Part shown: positions 43,434 through 52,513 of the stretch, in pieces
Layout of the letters: every line of letters starts with the position of its first letter
Position numbering within the stretch: the first letter of the stretch is position 1
Assembly (NCBI RefSeq): GCF_003595215.1
Contig: NZ_QYZP01000001.1
Span: 682,001-746,000 of the forward strand
DNA: 64,000 nt
Direction of reading: 5' to 3'
Source of the DNA: Nesterenkonia natronophila
Lineage (GTDB): Bacteria; Actinomycetota; Actinomycetes; Actinomycetales; Micrococcaceae
Notes under the pieces: generated by a model
Told to the model about the DNA's origin: nothing
The model's database searches: none
What the model saw: the letters and a program-made list of their open reading frames with translations, nothing else
Made by a program: the position numbers and the translations under genes

Positions 43434-43664
43434 CTAGCTCAAGGGCATAGTGATTCGTAGGGTGCCGTTGCGAAAATCTGCTCTGAGCAAGTGAGTTTTC
43501 GCCTCCGGAGGGAGGGTGAGACTGCGGTGGAAGCTGCTGTTGCCTCTTACGAGGTACTTCTGATTCTCGCTGTCCTCTGTGAACGTGAGTCTGCCCAAAA
43601 TTTGGGTGAGTCGCGGCTTGATAGAGATCAGCTTGAAATGCGCACAAACGTCGGAACCAAACAC
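43434..43664 (-). pseudogene. Decayed Hsp20 remnant (alpha-crystallin domain fragment)
   Basis: A 76-codon minus-strand frame whose sequence follows the Hsp20 at 41327 through the second half of the alpha-crystallin domain: QKYLVRGNSSFHRSLTLP corresponds to KKYVMRESSSSFYRNIRLP, and NGTLRITMPL to EGVLAVKVPL. The N-terminal half is missing; an in-frame TAG lies just upstream of its GTG. The stop follows directly after the last strand. It overlaps the promoter region of the Usp at 43714. It is most likely a truncated duplicate; expression cannot be excluded. Confidence 0.7.
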
Positions 43665-43678
43665 ATACGGAAATTCCC

Positions 43679-43694
43679 TAGACCGGGGGGTCTA
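43679..43694. promoter_or_regulatory. Inverted repeat before the right-boundary Usp gene
   Basis: TAGACC and GGTCTA flank GGGG, a perfect 6-bp inverted repeat 20 bp before ATG 43714, at the expected -35 position. It shares the TAGnCC...GGnCTA skeleton with the island boxes but is not a clear match. Confidence 0.4.
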
Positions 43695-43701
43695 TGCGGA
43701 G

Positions 43702-43716
43702 TATCTTGAGTCCATG
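43702..43716 (+). promoter_or_regulatory. Leaderless-type promoter of the right Usp gene
   Basis: TATCTT at 43702-43707 stands 6 nt before ATG 43714. Confidence 0.4.
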
Positions 43717-44760
43717 AATCACACATCTGCGGTGAACGGTGAACGTCCTTCAATCGTGCTAGTCGGAATGGATGGTTCAACAGGCAGTGAGCGGGCGTTC
43801 AGAGTGGGGCTGAAAATCGCCAGGCGCCGAGGCTTTGCTTTGCGCCTGGTGGGAACTTTTCTACGACCTGTGATGACGGACTCATCCTACGTCCCCCTGA
43901 TGAACCAGTACCTCGACACTGTCGTGAACGAGATTCAGGAGATGCTCAGGGGTTACGCTTCCCAAGCCGAAGAAGCCGGGGTGCGCACCACCACTCGAGC
44001 TCTCGTAGGAGACCCCGGCGGGACGCTGGTGGACGAGAGCAAGTCGGCTCGGGTCGCGGTTGTGGGCAAACGGGGACGGAATCGCTTCGCAGGACGATTC
44101 TTAGGAAGTGTTTCGGCACACCTGGCCGCCCATGCGCACTGCCCCACGTTGGTGGTTCCTGAAGAATGGGAGAGTGACACTTCGTCAGAGCTGCAAGCCC
44201 CGGCACAGCAGCTTGCTCATGGCGATGATGCCGCCGATGAGCCTTTGTCGCTCATAGAAGAGTCGAAACCGCGGGCGCATAAACGTCGGGTGTTCGCCAA
44301 TGTCTCGGACCAGCTGAACTTCGACTCCGAAGTCGTAGTCGGTGTGGACTTGGGCACGAAAGCAGATGAGATGTTGCGCGTGGCTGGAGAAGCTGCGCAC
44401 ATGGTCAATCGTCCCCTGGCACTGGTCTCCGCTTCGCCTCTGAATGCCGACGGGCATTGGGGCCCCAATCCTGTGGAGCACAATATTGAAATACCGAACC
44501 TGCGCCGCCCCTACATCGAACAACTTCAAGAGTCCGCACACTACATGTCCGAGCAGTTTCCCGACCTCACCGCCAGATGGCAATTTTTCGACGGCACCCC
44601 CGCTGGGGTGCTCTCAGAAGCCTCCAGAACAGCCGAACTCATCATCATCGGCACCCGCGGCCACGGTGGGTTCCCCGGTCTGCTGCTCGGCTCAGTGAGT
44701 CAGGCAGTGCTGAACCGAGCGGTGTGCCCTGTTCTGGTCGTTCCCACGCCAAAGCACTGA
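43714..44760 (+). CDS. Tandem universal stress protein (Usp), right boundary paralogue
   Basis: A 348-residue double UspA protein, close paralogue of the gene at 30493: the stretches VVGKRGRNRFAGRFLGSVS and VLSEASRTAELIIIGTRGHG are shared nearly unchanged, as is FANVSDQLNFDSEVVVGVD. Both ATP-binding patterns are intact. ATG 43714 follows TATCTT by 6 nt. It is the last gene of the island before dnaG and lies in opposite orientation to its paralogue, so the two bracket the island. Confidence 0.92.
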   Translation: MNHTSAVNGERPSIVLVGMDGSTGSERAFRVGLKIARRRGFALRLVGTFLRPVMTDSSYVPLMNQYLDTVVNEIQEMLRGYASQAEEAGVRTTTRALVGDPGGTLVDESKSARVAVVGKRGRNRFAGRFLGSVSAHLAAHAHCPTLVVPEEWESDTSSELQAPAQQLAHGDDAADEPLSLIEESKPRAHKRRVFANVSDQLNFDSEVVVGVDLGTKADEMLRVAGEAAHMVNRPLALVSASPLNADGHWGPNPVEHNIEIPNLRRPYIEQLQESAHYMSEQFPDLTARWQFFDGTPAGVLSEASRTAELIIIGTRGHGGFPGLLLGSVSQAVLNRAVCPVLVVPTPKH

Positions 44761-44817
44761 CTGACTACGTCGAGTCCGGTTATCCACAGGTCCGGGACGG
44801 CATCGTCCCCCGCCCGG

Positions 44818-44832
44818 TAGATTGGTGCTATG
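44818..44832 (+). promoter_or_regulatory. Leaderless-type promoter of dnaG
   Basis: TAGATT at 44818-44823 stands 6 nt before the dnaG ATG. Confidence 0.4.
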
Positions 44833-46797
44833 GCAGGACTGATTCGGCGCGAGGACATCGACGCGGTGCGCGAACGCGCTGACCTGCGGGAAGTGGTGGA
44901 GCAGTACGTCACGCTCAAGAAGGCCGGGATCGGCTCATACAAAGGTCTGTGTCCCTTCCACGACGAGCGAACTCCTAGTTTCCACATCCGCCCACAGGTA
45001 GGCAGCTACCACTGCTTCGGTTGCGGGGAGTCGGGTGATGTCATCGCGTTCCTCCAGGCCATGGAGCACACCACCTTTCAGGAGACCGTGGAGCGTCTGG
45101 CGCAGCGGCACGGTATAGATCTGCGTTACGAGGACGGTGGGACGGGCCCGGACAAGGCTGAGGCCGGTCGGCGGCAGCGGCTGCTGGACGCGCACAAGAT
45201 CGCAGACGAGTTTTTTCAGCGCTGCCTCGTCATCCCGGAGGCGCAGATCGGGCGGGACTTTCTCACTGCCCGCGGTTTCACCCGTGCCCACGCCGAACAG
45301 TACGGCGTCGGTTACGCACCCAAGGGGTGGAACAATTTGCTCGGACACCTGCGTGCCAAAGGCTTCCGGGATGACGAACTCCAGCACACCGGTATGTTCG
45401 CCGACGGTCGCCGTGGAATATATGACCGTTTCCGCGGTCGGTTGATGTGGCCTATTCGGGACATGACCGGCAACACGGTGGGCTTCGGCGGTCGGCGCCT
45501 CTACGAGGACGACCCCGGCCCGAAGTACCTCAATTCGCCCGAGACCACCGTCTACAAGAAATCTCAGGTGCTGTATGGGATTGAGCACGCCAAGCGCAAC
45601 ATCGCAAAGAACCGGCAACTGGTGGTCGTCGAAGGGTACACCGATGTCATGGCCTGTCATATCGCCGGTGTGGACACCGCTGTGGCGACCTGCGGCACCG
45701 CATTCGGGGAGGGCCACATCAAGATCGCCCGCAGGCTGCTCTCCGATGACGGGACGCCGGCGGAAGTGGTATTCACCTTCGACGGTGACGAGGCCGGTCA
45801 GCAGGCCGCGGTCAAAGCTTTCAACGAAGCCCACCAGTTCAATGCCCAGACTTTCATCGCGGTCGGCCCGGAAGGAATGGACCCTTGCGATGTCCGCCAG
45901 CACCGTGGAGATCAAGCGGTCCAAGCGTTGATAGCTGCGAAGACACCCTTGGTGGAGTTCGTCATCCGCCGCAGGCTTCGGGACTGGGACCTCAATGCAG
46001 TCGAAGGGCGCATCGGGGCACTCCGCGCGGCTGCCCCGGTAGTTGCAGAGATCCGGGACGACTCCCTTCGCGCCGCCTACACGCGCGAACTCGCCGGATG
46101 GCTGGGCACTGACGTGGATGAGGTCAAAGCTGCTGTGAGCAGCGCGCTCAGATCAGGCGCCCGGCGCAGTGGGCAAGGACAGCAGAACATGACGTCGCCC
46201 CAGCAGTCTTCGCAGCGCCGTGCGGCGAGAACCGGTCCGCAGGGCAGCAGAACCCAGACCCCGGAGGCGGGCCGCGGGGGCCCGGCGCCCCAGGAAGCAA
46301 GCGGCGTGGGCGGGTTCGCATTCTCGCGGCCTGATACTCGGGACCCAGCGGTGATGATGGAACGCCAAGCTCTCGAAGTCATCCTTCAACACCCCACACG
46401 GCTGACAGCCGAGCAGTGGGAGGAAATCTTCTCTGTGAGGTTCACCGCACCAGCACATGTGGCGGTGCATGACGGGATCAGGATAGCCGCCGCGGAAGCT
46501 TCAGATCCCAGAACCTGGGTGGAGTCGGTGCGGCAAGAGGTGCCCGAGCCGCTGCGGGGTTTCGTCTCCGAATTGGCGGTCACCGCACTACCTGCCCGGG
46601 ACGAGGAAAACTTGGACAGATACTGCCAAGAAATTCTCAACCGGCTGGTCGAGCTGCAGATCCAGCACGAGAAGGCCAACCTGCTGGGCCAGCTGCAACG
46701 GATGGACCCCGCAGACTCGCCAAAGGACTACCGGAAGGTGAACGCGGACCTGATGGAACTCGAACGCCGTCGCCGCACTCTCCGCAGCGCCGAGTAG
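44830..46797 (+). CDS. dnaG: DNA primase
   Basis: A 655-residue primase that makes RNA primers at the replication fork. The zinc domain has Cys41, His44, Cys62 and Cys65 with the expected spacing. The RNA polymerase core contains YGVGYAPKGWNNL and GRLMWPIRD, and the TOPRIM part has VVVEGYTDVMACH and FTFDGDEAGQQA. A linker rich in Gln/Pro/Gly (about 440-500) precedes the C-terminal helicase-binding domain. In related actinobacteria dnaG directly follows dgt; here about 18 kb separates them. Confidence 0.96.
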   Translation: MAGLIRREDIDAVRERADLREVVEQYVTLKKAGIGSYKGLCPFHDERTPSFHIRPQVGSYHCFGCGESGDVIAFLQAMEHTTFQETVERLAQRHGIDLRYEDGGTGPDKAEAGRRQRLLDAHKIADEFFQRCLVIPEAQIGRDFLTARGFTRAHAEQYGVGYAPKGWNNLLGHLRAKGFRDDELQHTGMFADGRRGIYDRFRGRLMWPIRDMTGNTVGFGGRRLYEDDPGPKYLNSPETTVYKKSQVLYGIEHAKRNIAKNRQLVVVEGYTDVMACHIAGVDTAVATCGTAFGEGHIKIARRLLSDDGTPAEVVFTFDGDEAGQQAAVKAFNEAHQFNAQTFIAVGPEGMDPCDVRQHRGDQAVQALIAAKTPLVEFVIRRRLRDWDLNAVEGRIGALRAAAPVVAEIRDDSLRAAYTRELAGWLGTDVDEVKAAVSSALRSGARRSGQGQQNMTSPQQSSQRRAARTGPQGSRTQTPEAGRGGPAPQEASGVGGFAFSRPDTRDPAVMMERQALEVILQHPTRLTAEQWEEIFSVRFTAPAHVAVHDGIRIAAAEASDPRTWVESVRQEVPEPLRGFVSELAVTALPARDEENLDRYCQEILNRLVELQIQHEKANLLGQLQRMDPADSPKDYRKVNADLMELERRRRTLRSAE

Positions 46798-46830
46798 GGG
46801 TGTCTCCGGCGGGCAGACGCAACTCCTACT
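46793..46830. terminator. Bidirectional hairpin between dnaG and the YbaK-type gene
   Basis: AGTAGG (46793-46798) and CCTACT (46825-46830) pair, and inside them GTGTCT with AGACGC. The arms contain the stop codons of both convergent genes. Confidence 0.5.
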
Positions 46831-47323
46831 TGGCAATATCCCCTCGAGTGATGTTGAAGGCGCTGAGCAGGTCCGCGGCGTCGACAAAGAGGTTCAGGTC
46901 CGGCTCCCCGGCGCCCATGCAGACCCGGCCGGCGATGGACTCATCTGCGAAAATCGGCAAGTCTTCGCCCACAGCTGCTCCGGCACCGAAGGGCGTGATG
47001 GTGCCCGGCCGGTACCCGGTGGCCTGATAACCCTCGTCAGGTGCGGCCATAGACGCCTTCTTCACACCTGCGATCCGGCGCAGCTTAGCCCAATCCACCT
47101 GCTGGTCACCGCGGATCAGCACCACCAGGTAACTGTGCGACTGCGCAGTCTGAGTGAGCCTGACCTTGGCTACCAGCGTCTTGACGATCTCACGTGGCTC
47201 AATGCCCAGGTTCGCTGCCGCCTCCTCCAGGGAGCTGGCGGGTCCTCGATCCGCGAACTCGATCATCACCCCGCGGCTTTGCGCATCCTCCAGCACCCGC
47301 TCACGTCCCGACTGCTCAGTCAT
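46826..47323 (-). CDS. YbaK/EbsC-type aminoacyl-tRNA deacylase
   Basis: A 165-residue editing-domain protein that removes mischarged amino acids from tRNA (Cys-tRNA(Pro) in the best known case). REIVKTLVAKVRL carries the conserved Lys; ATGYRPGTITPFG and the G-x-x-x-P pattern are typical, and LPIFADESIAGR follows. I chose ATG 47323, 7 nt after a TAGGCT -10 box; an in-frame ATG two codons upstream lies within that spacer. Convergent with dnaG across a shared hairpin. Confidence 0.88.
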   Translation of the reverse strand: MTEQSGRERVLEDAQSRGVMIEFADRGPASSLEEAAANLGIEPREIVKTLVAKVRLTQTAQSHSYLVVLIRGDQQVDWAKLRRIAGVKKASMAAPDEGYQATGYRPGTITPFGAGAAVGEDLPIFADESIAGRVCMGAGEPDLNLFVDAADLLSAFNITRGDIAK

Positions 47324-47336
47324 GGGCATCAGCCTA
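47321..47336 (-). promoter_or_regulatory. Leaderless-type promoter of the YbaK-type gene
   Basis: On the minus strand TAGGCT (47336-47331) stands 7 nt before ATG 47323. Confidence 0.4.
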
Positions 47337-47504
47337 GTGCAGCTTAGATCGGGTGCCGGCTGCGGCCGGAGAGTACTGGGGCCGCTGTCCCAGCACGGTC
47401 GATTGATTGATACGGTGTTGCTCACCGCACATCTCGCGTGACGACGAGGTCCCGCCTGGTTCCAAGCGTGCACCACGTTTGACGATCGAGGAGGACACTG
47501 CACC

Positions 47505-50183
47505 ATGACACAGCGCATTCTGACAGAGGACCATTCGCGCCGCGCCGCCGAGCACGAAATTCCGGAGGCCATGCGTCGGGACGTGGGGTTCCTGGGTGGC
47601 TTGCTCGGCACGGTCCTCAGCGAATACGGGTCCGAAGGGTTGCTGGAAGACGTCGAGACGCTGCGCTCGCTGACCATCGCCGCAGCGGAGCCCGACTCGG
47701 AGGAGGCACTCACCGAGGCAGAGACATTCGTGGAGGGACTAAGTGCGGAACGAGCCAAGGAAGTCGCTCGCGCCTTCACCTGTTACTTCCTGCTCGCCAA
47801 CCTCGCAGAAGAGCAGCACCGCGTGCGCAAACTCCGCTCACGGGACGGCGAACGACCCCTCAGTGAGCAGAAGCCCTCCGATTCCGTGGCGGCAGCATTC
47901 ACCCACCTGGCCGAGGAGGTTGGACATGAGGAGGCAGCGCGCCGGCTCAAAGATCTGCGCTTCCACCCGGTGCTCACTGCCCATCCCACGGAGGCCCGCC
48001 GTAATGCCATTACCGCGAGTGTGCGGCGTATCGGCAATCTGCTCGATGAGCGCGACGACCCGCGGATGGGTGCCGCCGCGCTAGCGCGCAACACCCGCGA
48101 TCTGACAGAAGAGATCGACAATTTGTGGCGCACCGCCCAGTTGCGGGTCTCCAATCCTTCCCCGCTGGACGAGGTCCGGACTGCGCTGGGCGTTTTTGAA
48201 TCCTCCTTCTCCTCCGTGTTCACTGAGGCCTACCGGCGTATGGACGACTGGCTCCAGGGGGAGGACTCTGGACGAGCGGCACCTAAGGCTCCGGCGTTCA
48301 TCCGGCTTGGTTCGTGGATCGCAGGAGACCGCGACGGCAATCCGAACGTCACCGCGTCCATCACCCGCCAAGCCGTAGCGCAGGCAGCGGACCGGATCTT
48401 GGAGAACCTCGAAGCCCAGACCCGCAAAGTGGGGCTCTCCCTCACCCTGGACGATCGGTACACCCCGCCCCAGGAGGAGCTGCAGAGGCTATGGAATCAT
48501 CAGCGGCAGCTCTCCGATGAACTGACGGAGCTGGCCGCACAGCACTCGCCCGGTGAGCCACACCGGCAGGTGATGTTGGCCATCGCTGGCCGGGTTCAAG
48601 CTACCCGGGAGCGTAATGCCGACCTTGCCTATCGTGTGCCCGAAGAATTGCTGGGTGAGCTCAGGACCGTGCAGGACTCACTCGTGGCTGCAGGGGCGCA
48701 ACGAGCAGCCTACGGCGATCTTCAGGAGCTGATCTGGCAGGTGGAGACCTTCGGCTTCCATCTGGCAGAGCTGGAGGTGCGGCAGCATTCGGCAGTGCAC
48801 CTCCAAACTCTGAAGTGGTTGGAGGATCCTGCCTCGGCAGAGCAGATGTCCGTCCCGGGTGATGAAGTTCTGGAGACTTTCCGTGCAGTGGCTTCCCTGC
48901 AGCAACGCTACGGGGTCAACGCTGCGAGACGTTACATCGTGTCCTTCACTCATAGCGCGCAGAACCTCGCGGACGTCTACATTCTTGCGGAGAAGGCTCT
49001 GGGCGGCCCCGAGCGGGCACCAGTGCTGGACGTAATTCCGCTGTTCGAGACCTACGATGACCTGCAGAATGCTCCCCGGATCCTCGAAGAAGCGCTGCAG
49101 AACCCCCACTTGCAGAAACGACTGGAGGAAACGGGACGTCGCATGGAGGTGATGCTGGGCTACTCCGACTCCTCCAAAGACGTCGGCCCGGTCGCAGCTA
49201 CCCTGGCGCTGTACCAGGCGCAGGAGCGGATAGCCGCCTGGGCGGCGACGCATGGCATCCAGCTCACTCAGTTCCACGGCCGCGGCGGAGCGCTGGGCCG
49301 CGGTGGTGGACCGGCGAACCGAGCCATTCTCGCTCAGCCTCCTCGTTCGGTGGACCTCCGGTTCAAGGTCACCGAACAGGGTGAAGTGATCGATGCCCGG
49401 TACGGCAATCCTGAGATAGCTCTGAGACACATTGAACAGGTTGCCGCCGCTACCCTGATGGCTGGTGCGCCCTCGACCGAGAAGCGTAACGCCGCCGCTG
49501 CCGAGAAGTACGCCGAGCTGGCCACACAGCTTGACGACGCCTCCCGCGCACGCTTCCTCGATCTGGTCAGAGCCGAAGGATTCGCCCCATGGTTCGCCCA
49601 AGTCACCCCCCAAGATGAAATCGGTCTGCTGGCCATCGGCTCGCGCCCGTCTAAACGCGGACTCTCCGTGGAGTCTCTAGAAGATCTGCGCGCTATCCCG
49701 TGGAATTTTGCCTGGGCACAGGCCCGAATCAACCTGACCGGGTGGTACGGCCTCGGGACCGCGCTGGAAACAATCGACGACCTGGACCTACTGCGGAGGG
49801 CTTACAGTGAATGGCCGCTCTTCGCCGCCATGATCGACAACATCGAGATGTCGTTGGCCAAGACGGACGAACGCATCGCTCGTCGCTATCTGGACCTCGG
49901 GGACAGAACTGAACTCGCCGAGGCAGTCCTGAGGGAGCTTCACCTGACAGAGAAGTGGGTCTTGGCGATCACCGGACAGGCCCGACTGCTTGCCGACCGC
50001 CGCGTGCTGGGCCGCGCGGTGCAGCTGCGCAATCCTTATGTGGATGCGCTCAGCCTCATCCAGCTGCGCGCCCTGCGGCGACTGCGTTCGGGGGAGCTGA
50101 CCGAGGAGGAGGTACACGATCCACGGAATCTCCTCCTCATCACGCTCAAGGGAGTTGCTGCTGGTCTGCAGAACACTGGGTAG
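47505..50183 (+). CDS. ppc: Phosphoenolpyruvate carboxylase
   Basis: An 892-residue enzyme that carboxylates PEP to oxaloacetate. The essential His is in LTAHPTEARRNAI near 160, the Lys region in GYSDSSKDVGPVAA, the mobile loop in FHGRGGALGRGGGP, and the C-terminal RNPYVDALSLIQ together with the final AAGLQNTG are all conserved. Complete. GAGGAGG lies upstream of the ATG. Together with pyc it gives two anaplerotic routes; ppsA runs in the opposite direction from pyruvate. Confidence 0.96.
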   Translation: MTQRILTEDHSRRAAEHEIPEAMRRDVGFLGGLLGTVLSEYGSEGLLEDVETLRSLTIAAAEPDSEEALTEAETFVEGLSAERAKEVARAFTCYFLLANLAEEQHRVRKLRSRDGERPLSEQKPSDSVAAAFTHLAEEVGHEEAARRLKDLRFHPVLTAHPTEARRNAITASVRRIGNLLDERDDPRMGAAALARNTRDLTEEIDNLWRTAQLRVSNPSPLDEVRTALGVFESSFSSVFTEAYRRMDDWLQGEDSGRAAPKAPAFIRLGSWIAGDRDGNPNVTASITRQAVAQAADRILENLEAQTRKVGLSLTLDDRYTPPQEELQRLWNHQRQLSDELTELAAQHSPGEPHRQVMLAIAGRVQATRERNADLAYRVPEELLGELRTVQDSLVAAGAQRAAYGDLQELIWQVETFGFHLAELEVRQHSAVHLQTLKWLEDPASAEQMSVPGDEVLETFRAVASLQQRYGVNAARRYIVSFTHSAQNLADVYILAEKALGGPERAPVLDVIPLFETYDDLQNAPRILEEALQNPHLQKRLEETGRRMEVMLGYSDSSKDVGPVAATLALYQAQERIAAWAATHGIQLTQFHGRGGALGRGGGPANRAILAQPPRSVDLRFKVTEQGEVIDARYGNPEIALRHIEQVAAATLMAGAPSTEKRNAAAAEKYAELATQLDDASRARFLDLVRAEGFAPWFAQVTPQDEIGLLAIGSRPSKRGLSVESLEDLRAIPWNFAWAQARINLTGWYGLGTALETIDDLDLLRRAYSEWPLFAAMIDNIEMSLAKTDERIARRYLDLGDRTELAEAVLRELHLTEKWVLAITGQARLLADRRVLGRAVQLRNPYVDALSLIQLRALRRLRSGELTEEEVHDPRNLLLITLKGVAAGLQNTG

Positions 50184-50195
50184 GGTTGAGCCATG
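50181..50195 (+). promoter_or_regulatory. Leaderless-type promoter of the S9 peptidase gene
   Basis: TAGGGT at 50181-50186, overlapping the ppc stop codon, stands 6 nt before ATG 50193. Confidence 0.35.
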
Positions 50196-52421
50196 ATGCC
50201 GCACGTGAGTAACCCGGACAGTGACTCCTTTCAATGGCTGGAAGATGTAGAGGGGGAGGACGCGCTCGCGTGGGTGGAGCAGCGCAACCGCCAAGCTGAG
50301 GCTCAGCTCCAGGATGAGCACTACGATCCCCTCAGAGATGCCCTGCGGGAAATACTCGATGCCTCTGACCGCATTCCCGGTGTCACGGCGCGTGGCGAGT
50401 GGCTCTACAACTTCTGGACCGACGCGGAGCACCCCCAGGGGCTCTGGAGGCGCACCACTCTAGAGTCTTACAAGTCCGACGCCCCCGATTGGGAGATCCT
50501 CCTGGACCTCGACGCGCTTTCCGAAGCTGAGGGCACCACCTGGGTGTGGCACGGCGCCTCAGTGCTCCGTCCCGAACAGTCCTCTGACGATGTCCCGGGC
50601 TACTCGCGAGCCCTGATCGATCTCTCGCCCGGGGGATCCGATGCCGATGTCACTCGCGAGTTCGATCTCCATACCCGCCGCTTCGTGGACCCTGAGGAGG
50701 GCGGGTTCTACCGGCCGCAGGGCAAAGGTGGACTCGGTTGGATCGATGCTGACACCGTCTACGCCTCCACCGACCGCGCTGGACCTCAGGAGGACACCCC
50801 GGTCACCAGCTCCGGATACCCCCGGGTGGCCCGCCGGTGGGCCCGCGGCACGGAGCTGGAAGATGCTGAACCGATCATCTCTGTGGCTGAAGACGACATG
50901 GTCGCCTCCGCCGGGTACGACTCCACTCCCGGGTTCGAGCGGCATGTGGCTACTCGCATGCTGGGGTTCTACGACTCTGAGACCTACCTCATCGAATACC
51001 ATGACGAAGGCAGAAGGCGCGGCGGAGGTGCGGAGGACTCCGCCGGGTCTCTGGGCAGTGAGCCCGAAGCCACTCTCACTCTGATTGACGTGCCCACCGA
51101 TCTCCGCATTGGCTTCCACCGCGATCTGATCTTCTTCGCTCCCCGCACAGAGGCGACTGTGCGCGGCGTCGTGCTGCCGGCGGGCAGCCTCTACGTCGCT
51201 GACGCCGCGGAATTCCTGCACAGCCACGTGCATGAAGATGGCGCAGGGCTGCTCACACCACTGTTCACACCGACAGATTCCACCTCCCTCCAGGGCATCA
51301 CCGCCACCAGGAACCTCTTCGCGCTGACGGTGATGGAGGACGTCGTCGAGCATGTCCAGGCGCATTGGCGCGACGACGCTGGGACCTGGCAGTCACGGCG
51401 AGTGCTCAGTGCTATCACCGGATCACTGTCGGTGGCTGCTTATGACGCGCGGGAGAACGACGACGTCTGGATCACCGCACAGGATTTCCTCACCCCCACC
51501 ACCCGGTACCTGGGCTCGCTGGCGCCGCTGCTGGAGGGGAATACAGAGACCTATGAACTCATCAAGCAGGCGCCGGAGCGCTTCAACGCTGAGGGTCTGG
51601 CGGCCGTGCAGAGCTTCGCGACCAGCGCCGACGGCACCCGTGTTCCCTATTTCCTGATCGGTCCTGCTGAGACGGTCCAGTTCGCCGCCGACGGCGCACC
51701 GCGGGAGTCCATCGCCGGCCCGGAACCGCAGCCCACCGTGCTCTACGGATACGGCGGGTTCGAGATCTCCCAGAAGCCCAGCTACCTTCCGCTGGTGGGC
51801 AAAGCCTGGCTGGAGCGCGGCGGCGTCTTTGCTGTGGCGAATATTCGCGGGGGAGGCGAGTACGGGCCCCGATGGCACCAGGCGGCGTTGAAGGAGAACC
51901 GCGGCAGAGCATTCGAGGATTTCGCCGCAGTCGCCCGCGAACTGGTATCTACCGGTGTCACTACCACGGAACAGCTGGCCTGCCGCGGTGGGTCCAATGG
52001 TGGGCTCCTAACCGGGAATATGCTCACCCAGCACCCGGACCTCTTCGGCGCTGTGGTCATTCAGGTGCCGCTGCTGGACATGAAGCGTTACTCGCACCTC
52101 CTAGCCGGCGCCTCCTGGCGGGCCGAGTACGGGGACCCGGACACGGCGGACTGGGAGCATCTCCAGGCCTTCAGCCCCTACCATCAGCTGGACAAAGAGG
52201 CGGACTATCCTCCGGTGCTCCTGACCACCAGCACCAAAGATGACCGGGTCCACCCCGGCCATGCACGGAAGATGACTGCCGCCCTGGAGTCGGTCTCCGC
52301 CGATGTCACCTACTGGGAGAATACGCAGGGAGGTCATGGAGGAGCCGCGAACCCCGAACAGCAGGCGACAATGAACGCGCTCATTTACCGGTTCCTAAGC
52401 CAACGGTTGGGATTGGACTGA
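50193..52421 (+). CDS. Prolyl oligopeptidase family serine peptidase (S9A)
   Basis: A 742-residue peptidase. The N-terminal FQWLEDVEGEDALAWVEQ is the family opening, a beta-propeller fills residues 70-460, and the alpha/beta-hydrolase domain follows with YGYGGFEISQKP, the nucleophile Ser in CRGGSNGGLLTG, the Asp in KDDRVHPGHA and the His in GGHGGAANPEQ. It cleaves short peptides, probably in the cytoplasm since there is no signal peptide. A second ATG directly follows the first. A hairpin follows its stop. Confidence 0.92.
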   Translation: MMPHVSNPDSDSFQWLEDVEGEDALAWVEQRNRQAEAQLQDEHYDPLRDALREILDASDRIPGVTARGEWLYNFWTDAEHPQGLWRRTTLESYKSDAPDWEILLDLDALSEAEGTTWVWHGASVLRPEQSSDDVPGYSRALIDLSPGGSDADVTREFDLHTRRFVDPEEGGFYRPQGKGGLGWIDADTVYASTDRAGPQEDTPVTSSGYPRVARRWARGTELEDAEPIISVAEDDMVASAGYDSTPGFERHVATRMLGFYDSETYLIEYHDEGRRRGGGAEDSAGSLGSEPEATLTLIDVPTDLRIGFHRDLIFFAPRTEATVRGVVLPAGSLYVADAAEFLHSHVHEDGAGLLTPLFTPTDSTSLQGITATRNLFALTVMEDVVEHVQAHWRDDAGTWQSRRVLSAITGSLSVAAYDARENDDVWITAQDFLTPTTRYLGSLAPLLEGNTETYELIKQAPERFNAEGLAAVQSFATSADGTRVPYFLIGPAETVQFAADGAPRESIAGPEPQPTVLYGYGGFEISQKPSYLPLVGKAWLERGGVFAVANIRGGGEYGPRWHQAALKENRGRAFEDFAAVARELVSTGVTTTEQLACRGGSNGGLLTGNMLTQHPDLFGAVVIQVPLLDMKRYSHLLAGASWRAEYGDPDTADWEHLQAFSPYHQLDKEADYPPVLLTTSTKDDRVHPGHARKMTAALESVSADVTYWENTQGGHGGAANPEQQATMNALIYRFLSQRLGLD

Positions 52422-52422
52422 C

Positions 52423-52441
52423 CCGGCTTGCAGTCAGCCGG
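52423..52441 (+). terminator. Hairpin after the S9 peptidase gene
   Basis: CCGGCT and AGCCGG form a perfect 6-bp stem with a 7-nt loop two bases after the stop codon. No T-tract. Confidence 0.45.
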
Positions 52442-52513
52442 AGGGCACAGGGGCGAACATTAACCCTAAGGTGTAAGATTTTGAGGCACTGACGGTTCTG
52501 TTGAGAGGTGCCT

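Noticed and set aside
43679..43694. Fourth full island box before the right Usp gene
   Set aside because: Only the TAGnCC...GGnCTA skeleton is shared; the GGGG centre and spacing differ, so it is listed as an inverted repeat and not as a regulon site.
30493..44760. Mobile element as carrier of the island
   Set aside because: No integrase, transposase, tRNA attachment site or terminal direct repeat was seen; the flanking Usp paralogues are genes, not insertion-sequence ends.
47324..47779. N-terminal extension of the YbaK-type protein
   Set aside because: It would run through the intergenic region and into ppc on the opposite strand, with low-complexity Ser/Arg content; ATG 47323 follows a -10 box.
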